64,000 bases of DNA from Psychromicrobium lacuslunae (GTDB taxonomy: Bacteria > Actinomycetota > Actinomycetes > Actinomycetales > Micrococcaceae): positions 2,852,001 through 2,916,000 of the forward strand of contig NZ_CP011005.1 of NCBI RefSeq assembly GCF_000950575.1, in the 5' to 3' direction. The position numbers and the translations under genes were made by a program. The notes under the pieces are model-generated. The model was not told the origin of the DNA. It worked only from the letters and a program-made list of their open reading frames with translations, and searched no databases. Numbering within the stretch: position 1 is the stretch's first letter; each line of letters starts with the position of its first letter. Shown piece by piece: positions 9,173 through 17,299 of the stretch.

Positions 9173-10083
9173 GCGCCGAATCACTGACCAGGTTCTCGCT
9201 GAATACCGCCACCATTAAGCGGAGCTCATTAATTGAGGCAATCTCGTTGACGGCCCACTCCGGCTTGGGCTGGATCGGGCTCTGGCGAGATCGGGTCGCC
9301 GAGGTGGGCGTCAAGGAGGCTCGAGAACGGTTGGACGACGCCGGCCTGCGGGTCAGCTCACTGTGTCGCGGCGGTTTTCTGAGTACCAGGGACCCTCGGG
9401 CCAGAGCGGAGGCACTAGCTGACAATCGGCGGGCCATCGCTGAGGCGGCCGAACTGGGAGCGAGCGAACTGGTGATCGTGGCGGGTGGGCTCTTTGACTT
9501 CGCGGGAGCCATTGCGGGCCGGGCCTCGGCAAATCAATATCCGGTGCTCACTGCCGGCGAGAAGGATTTGGCCGATGCCCGCCAACGGGTGGCCGAAGCG
9601 ATCTCTATCCTGGTTCCCGAAGCCCTAGCCCACGGGGTCCGGCTCGCCCTTGAGCCTCTGCACCCGATGTACGTGGCTGATCGCGCGGTGCTCTCCACGC
9701 TGAGCCAGGCGTTGGACCTGGCCGAGCAGTTCGATCCGGCCGCGGTGGGTGTGGTGGTTGATAGTTTCCACGTTTTCTGGGACCCAGCGCTAAGACAGCA
9801 GATTCTGCGGGCCGGCCGGACTGGCCGAATTTCCAGCTACCAGATCAGCGACTTCGTGCTGCCGTTGGCGGCCGATAGCTTGCTCTCTCGCGGTTACCCG
9901 GGCAGCGGTTATATTGACTTTGGCACCATGACCCGATGGGTCACAGAGGCAGGCTATCTCGGGCCGGTGGAGGTTGAGATTTTCAACCAGCACATCTGGG
10001 ACAGCCCGGCCGAAGAGGTGATCCGCCGAGCTAAGCAGGGCTTTCTCAGCCAGCTGCAACCGGCCCTCAGCTCCCTCAGCTGA
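9169..10083 (+). CDS. Sugar phosphate isomerase/epimerase family protein (TIM barrel, copy 2)
   Basis: A 304-residue xylose-isomerase-like TIM barrel, only distantly similar by eye to the copy at 6040-6858. It shows RLALEPLHPMYVADRA, VGVVVDSFHVFWDP and GPVEVEIFNQHIW, all typical metal-ligand segments of the superfamily. It is the last gene of the operon and its ATG overlaps the DUF993 stop by four bases. It may isomerise or epimerise the product of the dehydrogenase, or act in an inosose or 3-keto-sugar route. Only 18 bases separate it from the convergent LuxR-type regulator, leaving little room for a terminator. Confidence 0.85.
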   Translation: MSAESLTRFSLNTATIKRSSLIEAISLTAHSGLGWIGLWRDRVAEVGVKEARERLDDAGLRVSSLCRGGFLSTRDPRARAEALADNRRAIAEAAELGASELVIVAGGLFDFAGAIAGRASANQYPVLTAGEKDLADARQRVAEAISILVPEALAHGVRLALEPLHPMYVADRAVLSTLSQALDLAEQFDPAAVGVVVDSFHVFWDPALRQQILRAGRTGRISSYQISDFVLPLAADSLLSRGYPGSGYIDFGTMTRWVTEAGYLGPVEVEIFNQHIWDSPAEEVIRRAKQGFLSQLQPALSSLS

Positions 10084-10101
10084 GCTTTGGCATGGTGAGG
10101 A

Positions 10102-13041
10102 TCAGCTAGAGCTAGCCAGCACGGCTGCCTCTGTTCGACTGCTTGCGCCAAGTTTGCGCAGGATCGCCGAGACGTGCACGCTCGCGGTTTTTGTGCTGAT
10201 GAAGAGACGCTCGCCAATTTGGCGATTACTTAATCCTTCAGAAATTAATGCCAGCACCTGAGCCTCCCGCGCGGTGAGTTGCAAGGAGTCTGCTGGGCCG
10301 CGTTTCCTGGACTTACCTTCGACGGCCAATCCGGCCAGTTCCGCTGCGTCGAAGGCGTGTTGTTCGATCAGTCGCGCGCCCAGCATCCTCGCGCCGCTAA
10401 TGGCCTGATCGAACTCCCGCTGGGCTGCCTCCCGCTCACCCCGGGCAAGCCAGGCTAAGGCAAGTCGATATCGTGCATAGGGCCTGAAGATGGCCTGCGC
10501 TTCGGCCGCCTGAAGCTGCTCGACAGCGGCCCGCCAAAGCTCCGGATCATCACCGATTCCGGCGGATCCGCCAAGCTCGGCGTCAAAAATACTCCTCCAG
10601 CTGGCAGCGGTCGGCCAAAAGGCGCAATCCTCCAAAAGGTTCCGCCATTGTGCCTCGGTGGCTGCAAGCTCTTCGGCTGAAAGACCGGCCAGACTACTTT
10701 CGATGGCAAAGCCCGAACCGGAGACTCTTTCCCGTACCCGGGCGAGCAGCCGGGCGGCGATTCCCAGCAGAGGCAGATCATAAGCTGGTGCAAAACAATG
10801 TTCAACGGTCAGGTACCGAGTTTGTTGCCACGCGGTTTCAAGGTCCCCAGCGGAGAGTAGAACTTCTATTGTGGCCCGAGCGCTCTGCATTCTGGTTTGC
10901 AATTCTTGCGCGGCAAGCCGCTCCGTGGCGGCACGCCAGCCGCGGTAGAGTTCCATCGACCGTTCGGGGTCTCCCTGCCAGAGTGTAAGCAGCATCTTGG
11001 ATTGCCGCAGGTAGATCTGGAAAGCTAGTGGCGGTTCTAGCGCCAAGGTGCGATCCAGCATCTCCTCGGCCTCGGCCCAACGCCCCAATGCCATGAGCGG
11101 CTCCACCGCATTAGAGGCCATAATGGCTCCCGAGCTGCGTTCAACGCCCACCGCCTTGGCGCGTCGAATGCCTTCAATGGCAAGTTCCGCAGATTCCTCA
11201 TAGCGACCCAATAGGTTGGTCATATCCGAGGCGTTGACCCGATACCTCAGCAGCGCGCTGGCGTCACCTTCGGCGAGCGGTTCCGCAGAAGCAAGGGTTT
11301 TTAGTCCTTCGTCCAACTCGCCCAGTTGAGCCAAACTGCAACCCGAAATGCTGGCAGCAATAGAAAGATCCCGTGCGGAATGACCACGCGCTATCCGCTC
11401 GACCTCGCCACTGACCCGAATCGCTTCCCGGTAATTACCCATGATCATCTGCCGGGCAGCAATGTTATTGAGCAAACTAGCTCGTAAGTAGGCGGGAGCA
11501 TCGGCAGGTAGCAGGGTAAGCGCCTGCTCAAGCAGTTCAAGGCTTCCGGACCTGCTAATGGTGGTCAGATACATAGCTTTATCGCGCAGCAATTTCACCT
11601 GAGTCAGCGCCTCCCGCGGCTCAGGATCGGCCAAAGCGGCATCGAGCGTTGAAATAGCACGGTCGCTGTCCCCGGCGTTCCGCAAGGCGCTGGCGGCACG
11701 CCTCATCAGTTCAACTCTCGATACTCCGGCGAGCTCGGCGGCATCCGGCAACTGATCCCAGAGTTCAAGTAAACGTTCGGCGAGCTGCGCCTCGCTGGCG
11801 AAGGCATAGCCGGCATGTGCTTCCTGCATGGCGGCCACCGTGGCTGGGAAGGCTTGTTGGGCGTTTCGAGCCGACATCCAGTGATAGGAGATCTCGGCAG
11901 ATGACGGCACCGCAGTCGCAGTACGGGCTAGTTCGACGGCGTAACCGGCGTGAAACCTCAGCCGCTCACCGGGTAATAAGTCGGCGTAAATGGCTTCCCG
12001 CACCAAAGCGTGCCGGAAGGTGTAACTATCCGCCTCGGCGATCAACACACTCTCCGACACAGCCTCCCGCAAGGAGAGTTCAAGTTCAGCCAGGTCACCG
12101 TCGAAGATCCGCTCCAGCAGCTGATGATCGACTGACATCCCGCCCACCGAAATCAGCCGAAGTACTTTTTGAGCCAGCGTCGAAAGCCGCTCGTAACGTG
12201 CCAGCAGAAGTTCCCGCAGAGTATCCGGCAAGTCATCTCCGCTACAGGTTTCATCAAGCCCCAGCAGCTCTTCAACGAAGAAGGGTACCCCCTCACTCCG
12301 TTCAAATACTCGATCTATCGCGGCACTCGCCGGTGCACTACCCACAATTGCCTGCGCCTGAGCGGCCACCTGATCTCGGGAAAGCCGGCCAATATCGTGT
12401 CGCGCAACCCGTCGGGTGCGATCCAGCTCGGTCAGGAAGCCGCGCACCGGGTGGCCGCGTGGTACGTCCTCACTGCGATAACTCAGCAACAGCATCACTC
12501 GATCACAACTGAGCGCCCGCACCACAAAGGACAGTAATCGCAAGGTAGCGGTATCCGCCCAATGTAAATCCTCAACGATCGCCACTACTGTGCGTTTTTG
12601 AGCCAAGGTTTCCAGTACCACGGCCACCGTTTCGTGTAGGCGGCCCAGACCCCCGGAACCAGAAGAACTCTCTAGACTGCCGATCTCCCCGTTCGATGCC
12701 AGCGAGGGTAGCAGTGCGGCCAGGGTGTCCCTTCCCGGACCGGCGGCGTCCAGTACTGCAACCGCGCCCAATTGGCCGACCAAATCCCGTAATAGATCGA
12801 TCACCGGAGCGTAAGGAGTGGCAACTTGGCCCAGGTCCACACATTGACCCCGAATCACCAAGGCGCTGTCTTTCACTTCTCGACGAAAGTCGGTGATGAG
12901 CCGCGTCTTACCGATTCCCGCCTCGCCACTGAGCACGATGCCACGCGGTTCCCCTCCGTCAACCACCTCGAAGAGCTGCCTTAGCACCGAAAGATCGGCC
13001 TCGCGGCCGATCATCGTTGGGCTGCTCACCGGTACGTTCAT
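10102..13041 (-). CDS. Large ATP-binding LuxR-family regulator (LAL/MalT-like)
   Basis: A 979-residue transcriptional regulator. The N-terminal AAA/STAND ATPase has Walker A GEAGIGKT at residues 39-46 and Walker B in VVAIVEDLHWAD. A long helical middle follows, probably TPR-like ligand or protein sensor repeats. A C-terminal LuxR helix-turn-helix lies in the last 65 residues (LTAREAQVLALISEGLSNRQ). LAL regulators are usually ATP-dependent activators of sugar or secondary-metabolism genes. An ATG at 13041 is used; a TTG one codon upstream is possible, and neither has a strong ribosome site. It converges on the sugar operon, so control of that operon is plausible but not shown. The small gene at 13152-13391 lies upstream on the same strand. 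Confidence 0.9.
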   Translation of the reverse strand: MNVPVSSPTMIGREADLSVLRQLFEVVDGGEPRGIVLSGEAGIGKTRLITDFRREVKDSALVIRGQCVDLGQVATPYAPVIDLLRDLVGQLGAVAVLDAAGPGRDTLAALLPSLASNGEIGSLESSSGSGGLGRLHETVAVVLETLAQKRTVVAIVEDLHWADTATLRLLSFVVRALSCDRVMLLLSYRSEDVPRGHPVRGFLTELDRTRRVARHDIGRLSRDQVAAQAQAIVGSAPASAAIDRVFERSEGVPFFVEELLGLDETCSGDDLPDTLRELLLARYERLSTLAQKVLRLISVGGMSVDHQLLERIFDGDLAELELSLREAVSESVLIAEADSYTFRHALVREAIYADLLPGERLRFHAGYAVELARTATAVPSSAEISYHWMSARNAQQAFPATVAAMQEAHAGYAFASEAQLAERLLELWDQLPDAAELAGVSRVELMRRAASALRNAGDSDRAISTLDAALADPEPREALTQVKLLRDKAMYLTTISRSGSLELLEQALTLLPADAPAYLRASLLNNIAARQMIMGNYREAIRVSGEVERIARGHSARDLSIAASISGCSLAQLGELDEGLKTLASAEPLAEGDASALLRYRVNASDMTNLLGRYEESAELAIEGIRRAKAVGVERSSGAIMASNAVEPLMALGRWAEAEEMLDRTLALEPPLAFQIYLRQSKMLLTLWQGDPERSMELYRGWRAATERLAAQELQTRMQSARATIEVLLSAGDLETAWQQTRYLTVEHCFAPAYDLPLLGIAARLLARVRERVSGSGFAIESSLAGLSAEELAATEAQWRNLLEDCAFWPTAASWRSIFDAELGGSAGIGDDPELWRAAVEQLQAAEAQAIFRPYARYRLALAWLARGEREAAQREFDQAISGARMLGARLIEQHAFDAAELAGLAVEGKSRKRGPADSLQLTAREAQVLALISEGLSNRQIGERLFISTKTASVHVSAILRKLGASSRTEAAVLASSS

Positions 13042-13151
13042 CAATTCATCGTTTCATAGACCACCGACGCGGAGTCAATGGTTGCTAAGCGAATCTAGTC
13101 AGCATTATCACCGTTCCTGACGGCTGACCGGCTGCCGCCTCGCAGAGTGAG

Positions 13152-13391
13152 CTACTGGGTGGCTTTGAGCAGTGCGGCTGCTGAATCACAGTTCGGCAGC
13201 TGCCCGCTGCGCACTCTCCGCCCGGTCGCAAGACCCGCGATTAGCCGCTCAAGCCAGTTATGCTGTGACCTCGACAACCTGCCTTCCGCTGCCGCCTCCT
13301 TCATCATCCGACGAAGCTCCAATTCTTTGCGCAGCTCTCGCTGCTCCGCCTCGGCTAAACTGCTTGAAATCTGGGCTGGGATGATATTCAT
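13152..13391 (-). CDS. Small hypothetical protein
   Basis: An unrecognised 79-residue protein starting at an ATG with an excellent AGGAGG site four bases upstream. The longer reading to 13424 lacks such a site. The N-terminal 50 residues look helical and highly charged (AEAEQRELRKELELRRMMKE), then a basic stretch (LIAGLATGRRVRSG) and a short tail. No signal peptide or membrane segment is visible. It lies 110 bases upstream of the LuxR-type regulator on the same strand and could be co-transcribed with it. The strong ribosome site and the non-random composition support a real gene. Confidence 0.6.
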   Translation of the reverse strand: MNIIPAQISSSLAEAEQRELRKELELRRMMKEAAAEGRLSRSQHNWLERLIAGLATGRRVRSGQLPNCDSAAALLKATQ

Positions 13392-13771
13392 CGTTCCTCC
13401 TATGGACTGTCCCGATGAACTCAATATTTCTCTCTAAGGTGGCAGTGCTACCTCCGGCAAGTGCCCTATTTTTTGGAAAAAATCCCTACTATTCACCGCT
13501 GAGACTAGGTAGTTTGCGCCGTAACTAGCCCCGAACTAGCCCCGAGAAAACACCGAGAAAATTCAACTCGGCAGCAAACTACAAGCGTGTAAGTTATGCC
13601 CAGTTGTGAATAAGCCTGTGGATAACTTGCTGCTGTGTAGCCACGGAGTCACCGCAGTGTTGCTGGCGTAGAGCTGTGAATTTGCTGAGGTTGACTTTGC
13701 CTGGGCTGAGTCGATGTAATTGAAAGGACTTACGCCAATCGTTGGCGTTTCCGACATGATGGGGATTTAGC
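13392..13771. other. Intergenic region between divergent genes, with repeat A
   Basis: A 380-base spacer without a convincing gene. It holds a short direct repeat (AACTAGCCCCG twice at about 13522-13544), the 51-base DnaA-box-like repeat A at 13577-13627, and then about 140 bases leading to the lipoprotein start. It should contain promoters for the divergent small gene and the lipoprotein, but none stands out. Confidence 0.5.
13577..13627 (+). repeat. 51-base repeat copy A with DnaA-box-like motifs
   Basis: 44 of 51 bases match copy B at 14726-14776. It contains TTATGCCCA (13594-13602, one mismatch to TTATNCACA), TGTGAATAA (13605-13613, a reverse perfect TTATNCACA box) and TGTGGATAA (13617-13625, reverse TTATCCACA). 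The blocks CAGTTGTG and CTGTGGATAACT also occur, closer together, inside oriC at 28723-28746. Confidence 0.75.
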
Positions 13772-14566
13772 ATGCCGATAACCAAGATCAAACCCGGCCT
13801 ATCACGATTTTCAGCACTGACTGGGGTAGCTGCCATCGCCGTATTCGCCCTGGTCGGCTGTGGTGGAGGTGGCTCAACCGCTCCTACTAGCACGTCTAGC
13901 GAAAAGACCTCGGCAAGCGAGCAAACGAGCTCCAGCGAGGAAAGCTCTTCGAGCGAGCAAAGCAGCAGTGACCGCTCTCCTGAGAGCACCGCCTCAGAGA
14001 GTGCGAGCAATGCTCCTGCCGATACCGGTAAGGCTGGTGCCCTGACTCCTCCTGGCACCAAGCTGAAAGTCGGCCAATCAGCTAACACTCACGCCAATAC
14101 CGGCAAGGATCCCAAGGATGCTAAATACAAAGAGGCCACTTACACCACCACGGTAACCAAGATCGTTGCCGGTGGTCCTGCGGACCTCTCAAAGTTCAAG
14201 GACGCGGCTAAGTATGCAGGCCAAACTCCCTATTATGTCTTCGCCGACCACAAGCTCACTTCGCTGAACAAGCCCGGCGTGGGTTTGAGTGCACCGTCCT
14301 TAGATGCCCAACTCAAAGATGGCACCGATGCCCAGAAGCTGCTCGTTATCGGTAGCTTCGATCAGTGCAAGACCAAGTCTTTTGAAACCACTGGCAGCGG
14401 TGACACGCTGAGCTACCAGGTGGGTAGCGTCTCCACGACGTGCAATATTTTCCTGGCTCCGAAGGGCGATGCGATTAGCTCGGTGAGCTACGACGACCCG
14501 CGCTTCAGCTACGCGAGTTACAGCGACAACCAGTACCGGGACAACCCGATCATCTGGACGAAGTAA
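13772..14566 (+). CDS. Putative secreted lipoprotein with serine-rich linker
   Basis: A 264-residue predicted lipoprotein of unknown function. A hydrophobic signal ends in the lipobox ALVGC, with the modified cysteine at C30. A Gly run and a low-complexity Ser/Thr/Glu linker follow (about residues 35-85), then a globular domain of about 170 residues (KLKVGQSANTHANT onwards) that resembles small immunoglobulin-like lipoprotein domains. Two cysteines (in DQCKTK and TTCNIF) could form a disulfide. A GGGGA site lies seven bases before the ATG. A perfect hairpin follows the stop directly. DnaA-box-like repeats flank the gene on both sides, so it may sit on a small mobile or rearranged segment. Confidence 0.8.
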   Translation: MPITKIKPGLSRFSALTGVAAIAVFALVGCGGGGSTAPTSTSSEKTSASEQTSSSEESSSSEQSSSDRSPESTASESASNAPADTGKAGALTPPGTKLKVGQSANTHANTGKDPKDAKYKEATYTTTVTKIVAGGPADLSKFKDAAKYAGQTPYYVFADHKLTSLNKPGVGLSAPSLDAQLKDGTDAQKLLVIGSFDQCKTKSFETTGSGDTLSYQVGSVSTTCNIFLAPKGDAISSVSYDDPRFSYASYSDNQYRDNPIIWTK

Positions 14567-14569
14567 CTC

Positions 14570-14623
14570 ATAACAATAGCGGCGGCCCCTCCGACCAATC
14601 GGAGGGGCCGCCGCTATTGTTAT
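14570..14623. terminator. Perfect 25-bp hairpin terminator
   Basis: Arms 14570-14594 and 14599-14623 are perfectly complementary around a four-base loop CCAA. The core is a GC-rich GGCGGCCCCTCCG stem, with AT-rich outer ends that give A and U tracts on either strand. It sits just after the lipoprotein stop. Confidence 0.85.
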
Positions 14624-14680
14624 GGCTGTCGTAGTCGTCATGCCCACGACATGCTGGGGATAACAGTGCTACGGGGCCAC

Positions 14681-14733
14681 GGTCCCGTCAAACTACACGG
14701 TCCCTCAAACTACATGGTCCCGTCGAACTACAC
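14681..14733 (+). repeat. Three tandem ~18-base repeats
   Basis: Units at 14681-14698, 14699-14715 and 14716-14733 follow the pattern GGTCCC(G)TC(A/G)AACTACA(C/T). The third unit runs directly into repeat B, and a trace of the AAACTACA part precedes repeat A as well. Confidence 0.65.
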
Positions 14734-14776
14734 GCCTGTAAGTTATACCCAGCTGTTAATAAATCTGTGGATAACT
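14726..14776 (+). repeat. 51-base repeat copy B with DnaA-box-like motifs
   Basis: Second copy of the element at 13577-13627. It has TTATACCCA (14743-14751), TGTTAATAA (14754-14762, degenerate) and a perfect reverse box TGTGGATAA (14766-14774). Its last base is the first base of the rhomboid stop codon on the opposite strand. Confidence 0.75.
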
Positions 14777-15657
14777 CAGAATTGGTAAAGCTGGCTAATC
14801 TCGTGCAGCGCAGCGGTCCGCCAGACCGTGATGACCAACAGAATGAGCAACACAGCCAGCACACCGCCCCATTGCAAGACCCGCTGGCTCTTCCCGGCCG
14901 GGGCATAAATCAGCACCAGGCCAACCAGAGCCCCGCCGATCAAGCCGCCAAGATGGGCTTGCCAGGCGATATTGGTACCGGGCAAGAAGCCGATCACGCC
15001 ATTGATGACCAGTAGCACCAGAATCTGCCGGATATCACCGCGGCGCTTTAGCTGCAGTACGAAGAGAGCGCCAAAAAGACCAAAAATAGCGCCGGAAGCA
15101 CCAACGACGCCCTGACCTGGCTCACCCAGCAACAGCACGCCGACCGAACCAGCTAGGCCCGAAACCAGGAACAACACCGAAAACCGAAGTCTGCCTAGCA
15201 CCGGTTCCAGTACAGTCCCCAACACATAAAGCGAATACATATTCAACAGGATGTGCAGCAAGAACCCGGTGGAATGAGTGAAAATCGAGGTCACCATCCG
15301 CCACGGCTCAGTCTCGGTGGTGACCGGCGCATAAACGAACTGGCCAAGCAGATTCAGGCCCGGAATCCACTCACCGATAAACACCAGCACGCAGATGCCG
15401 ATCAGGGTAAAGGTCACCACCGGCCGCCCAGCACGGGCCAGCCCGCCAAAAGCACCGCGGCTAACTGGTGCCGTCTTAGCAGTCTCTCGAACGCAGTCCA
15501 CGCATTGAATTCCGACGGCAGCCTGTCGCTGGCACTCGGTACAGGCTGGTCGGCCGCACCGCTGACAACGCACGTAGGCGACGCGGTCTGGATGTCTCGG
15601 ACACACCGGGACTTCGGCGCCTTGCCCTGATGCTGCCGTCGGAATTCCGTAACTCAC
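14776..15657 (-). CDS. Rhomboid family intramembrane serine protease with N-terminal zinc ribbon
   Basis: A 293-residue polytopic membrane protease. The N-terminal 60 residues hold a B-box-like zinc module with Cys/His pairs (VCPRHP, CQRCGRPACTEC, CVDC). About six or seven membrane helices follow. The catalytic dyad is seen as the GASGAIFG serine motif and the histidine in WQAHLGGLIGG; HSTGFLLHILLNMYSL is the conserved loop and second-helix region. It would cleave membrane proteins inside the bilayer; its substrate is unknown. The cyclophilin gene lies 25 bases upstream on the same strand, so the two are probably co-transcribed, as is common in Actinobacteria. Confidence 0.95.
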   Translation of the reverse strand: MSYGIPTAASGQGAEVPVCPRHPDRVAYVRCQRCGRPACTECQRQAAVGIQCVDCVRETAKTAPVSRGAFGGLARAGRPVVTFTLIGICVLVFIGEWIPGLNLLGQFVYAPVTTETEPWRMVTSIFTHSTGFLLHILLNMYSLYVLGTVLEPVLGRLRFSVLFLVSGLAGSVGVLLLGEPGQGVVGASGAIFGLFGALFVLQLKRRGDIRQILVLLVINGVIGFLPGTNIAWQAHLGGLIGGALVGLVLIYAPAGKSQRVLQWGGVLAVLLILLVITVWRTAALHEISQLYQF

Positions 15658-15682
15658 AGTTTTTATACCTTTGGTTTTAGTT

Positions 15683-16225
15683 TCAGAGCTTCTCGATGGT
15701 CACGGAATTGATCACCACGTCCTCGAGCGGACGATCACCACGAGCGGTCGGAACGGCCTCAATTTCGTCCACAACGGCCTTGGACGCCTCATCGGCTACC
15801 TCACCGAAGATCGTGTGCTTGCCCTGCAGATGCGGGGTGGGCACAGTGGTGATGAAGAACTGTGAACCATTGGTGCCATGACCCATCTGGATGCCGGCAT
15901 TCGCCATCGCAAGCAGGTAGGGCTTGTTGTAAACCAGTTCGGGATGAATCTCATCGTCAAAGGTGTAGCCCGGACCGCCGACGCCCTGGCCGAGCGGATC
16001 GCCGCCCTGCAGCATGAACTGGCGGATAATGCGGTGGAAGATCACCCCGTTGTAGAAGGGTTCATTGCTCTGTTCCCCGGTGCCCGGATGAGTCCAGGTC
16101 TTCTCGCCGGTGGCCAGGCCAACAAAGTTCTCAACGGTTTTGGGTGCGTGGTTACCGAACAGGTTCAGCACGATGTCACCGTGATTGGTATGAAGGGTCG
16201 CTTTTGCGGTAGGAATAGCAGTCAT
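15683..16225 (-). CDS. Cyclophilin-type peptidyl-prolyl cis-trans isomerase
   Basis: A 180-residue cytoplasmic cyclophilin that accelerates prolyl isomerisation during folding. Family motifs are intact: FHRIIRQFMLQGGDP with the catalytic arginine, GSQFFITT, and HTIFGEV. No signal peptide is visible. The ATG at 16225 opens MTAIPTAKATLHTNHGDI, usual for actinobacterial PpiA-like proteins. It sits upstream of the rhomboid gene on the same strand and is divergent from the helical membrane protein that starts at 16342. Confidence 0.95.
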   Translation of the reverse strand: MTAIPTAKATLHTNHGDIVLNLFGNHAPKTVENFVGLATGEKTWTHPGTGEQSNEPFYNGVIFHRIIRQFMLQGGDPLGQGVGGPGYTFDDEIHPELVYNKPYLLAMANAGIQMGHGTNGSQFFITTVPTPHLQGKHTIFGEVADEASKAVVDEIEAVPTARGDRPLEDVVINSVTIEKL

Positions 16226-16341
16226 AACGCAATTCTTCCACGTCTAGATCGCAGTTTGCCCGGTTCCACTGAGAGCGCAGACTCGCAGGCCGGACCTAAT
16301 CGACGTAGGCTAGGGAGAAATCCACAAATTGGGAGGTAGTT

Positions 16342-17256
16342 GTGAAAAAGGCAGACCAGGTAGCTCGTGACTTTGATGAAACCTTGAGTAACGGCGTCGA
16401 AGCCGCGCGGAACTGGGCGGAAAAGAGCATTGAATCCGCGTCCCCTAAGGTTCAAGAGGGCCTGCGTAAAGCGGCGCAATTCACCGCTGATGGTGTGGCC
16501 ACGGTGACTCCCAAGATTCAAGAGGGCTTAGAGAAATTCGGCCCCCGCCTTTCCGAGGCGGTGGATGATGCTGCCCCGAAGATTGCCGAGGCGTTGGAGA
16601 AAGCCACCCCGGCCCTACAAAGTGCCAAGGACAAAGTGGTTGAGGAATATCTACCACTGATCTCGGATAAGCTCGGCGATGCCGCTCAGGCAGTGGGTAA
16701 GGCACTCGACGGAGCAAATCAGAACATTACCGAATACGTGAACGAACACGTTGAACCCGCCGCAAGCCAATTGGTCAGCAAGGCCTCAGACGCCGTAGCT
16801 CCGGTGGTCAAGCAAAGCAAGGGCGCCTTGAAGAAAGCGCAGAAGGCCGCCGAAAAGGCCGCCAAAGAAGCGGCCGATCAGCTCAAGCGTGAGCAGAAGA
16901 AGGCCAATAAGTCCGGCGGCAAGGGCTGGATCGTGTTCGGTATCATTGCTGCCGCGGTGGCGGCTGGTGCCGCAGTCTGGCGGGCCTCTCGTCCGGTTGA
17001 GGACCCTTGGAAGACCCCGGTTCCGGTCAAGCAAGCGGCAGAGAAGGCGACAGAAACCGCAACCGAGGTGAAAGAATCCGTCAAGGAGCAGGCAGAGAAA
17101 GTCACCGAAAAAGCGGAAGACGCGGTTGACGAGGCCAAAGATAAGGTTGCCGAGGCCGCGGATAAGACTAAGAGCGCGGTAAAGCACAAGGCTGAAGAAG
17201 TTAAGGCGGGTGTCGAGGAAGCCGCCAAGGACGTGAAAGACGCCACCGAGAAGTAA
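16342..17256 (+). CDS. Alanine/lysine-rich amphipathic-helix membrane protein
   Basis: An unrecognised 304-residue protein with a GTG start and a GGGAGG site five bases upstream. It is almost entirely predicted helix. About 190 residues of Ala/Lys/Glu-rich heptad- or 11-mer-like repeats (VQEGLRKAAQF, IQEGLEKFGPR, IAEALEKATPAL) resemble apolipoprotein/LEA-type amphipathic helices. A single membrane segment (GWIVFGIIAAAVAAGAAVW) follows near residue 200, then a second charged coiled region (KEQAEKVTEKAEDAVDEAKD). Many Micrococcaceae have a similar uncharacterised gene here. A role at the membrane or in stress protection is inference only. Confidence 0.75.
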   Translation: MKKADQVARDFDETLSNGVEAARNWAEKSIESASPKVQEGLRKAAQFTADGVATVTPKIQEGLEKFGPRLSEAVDDAAPKIAEALEKATPALQSAKDKVVEEYLPLISDKLGDAAQAVGKALDGANQNITEYVNEHVEPAASQLVSKASDAVAPVVKQSKGALKKAQKAAEKAAKEAADQLKREQKKANKSGGKGWIVFGIIAAAVAAGAAVWRASRPVEDPWKTPVPVKQAAEKATETATEVKESVKEQAEKVTEKAEDAVDEAKDKVAEAADKTKSAVKHKAEEVKAGVEEAAKDVKDATEK

Positions 17257-17299
17257 ATATCGCCGCTTCCCGGCGTCTCGATGCTAAGTTTGGTACATA

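Noticed and set aside
4676-10083. Considered as a classical L-fucose or myo-inositol catabolic operon
   Set aside because: The known kinase, isomerase and aldolase sets (FucI/FucK/FucA or IolC/IolD/IolE/IolJ) are not all present. Gene content matches neither pathway.
11817-12537. Two plus-strand frames of 122-231 codons inside the LuxR-type regulator
   Set aside because: They oppose a clear ATPase-HTH gene and show only Arg/Pro-rich low-complexity translation.
13522-13544. Direct repeat AACTAGCCCCG twice, considered as a CRISPR or attachment remnant
   Set aside because: Only two short adjacent copies without spacers or a nearby integrase. No CRISPR array, insertion sequence or integrase was seen anywhere in the window.
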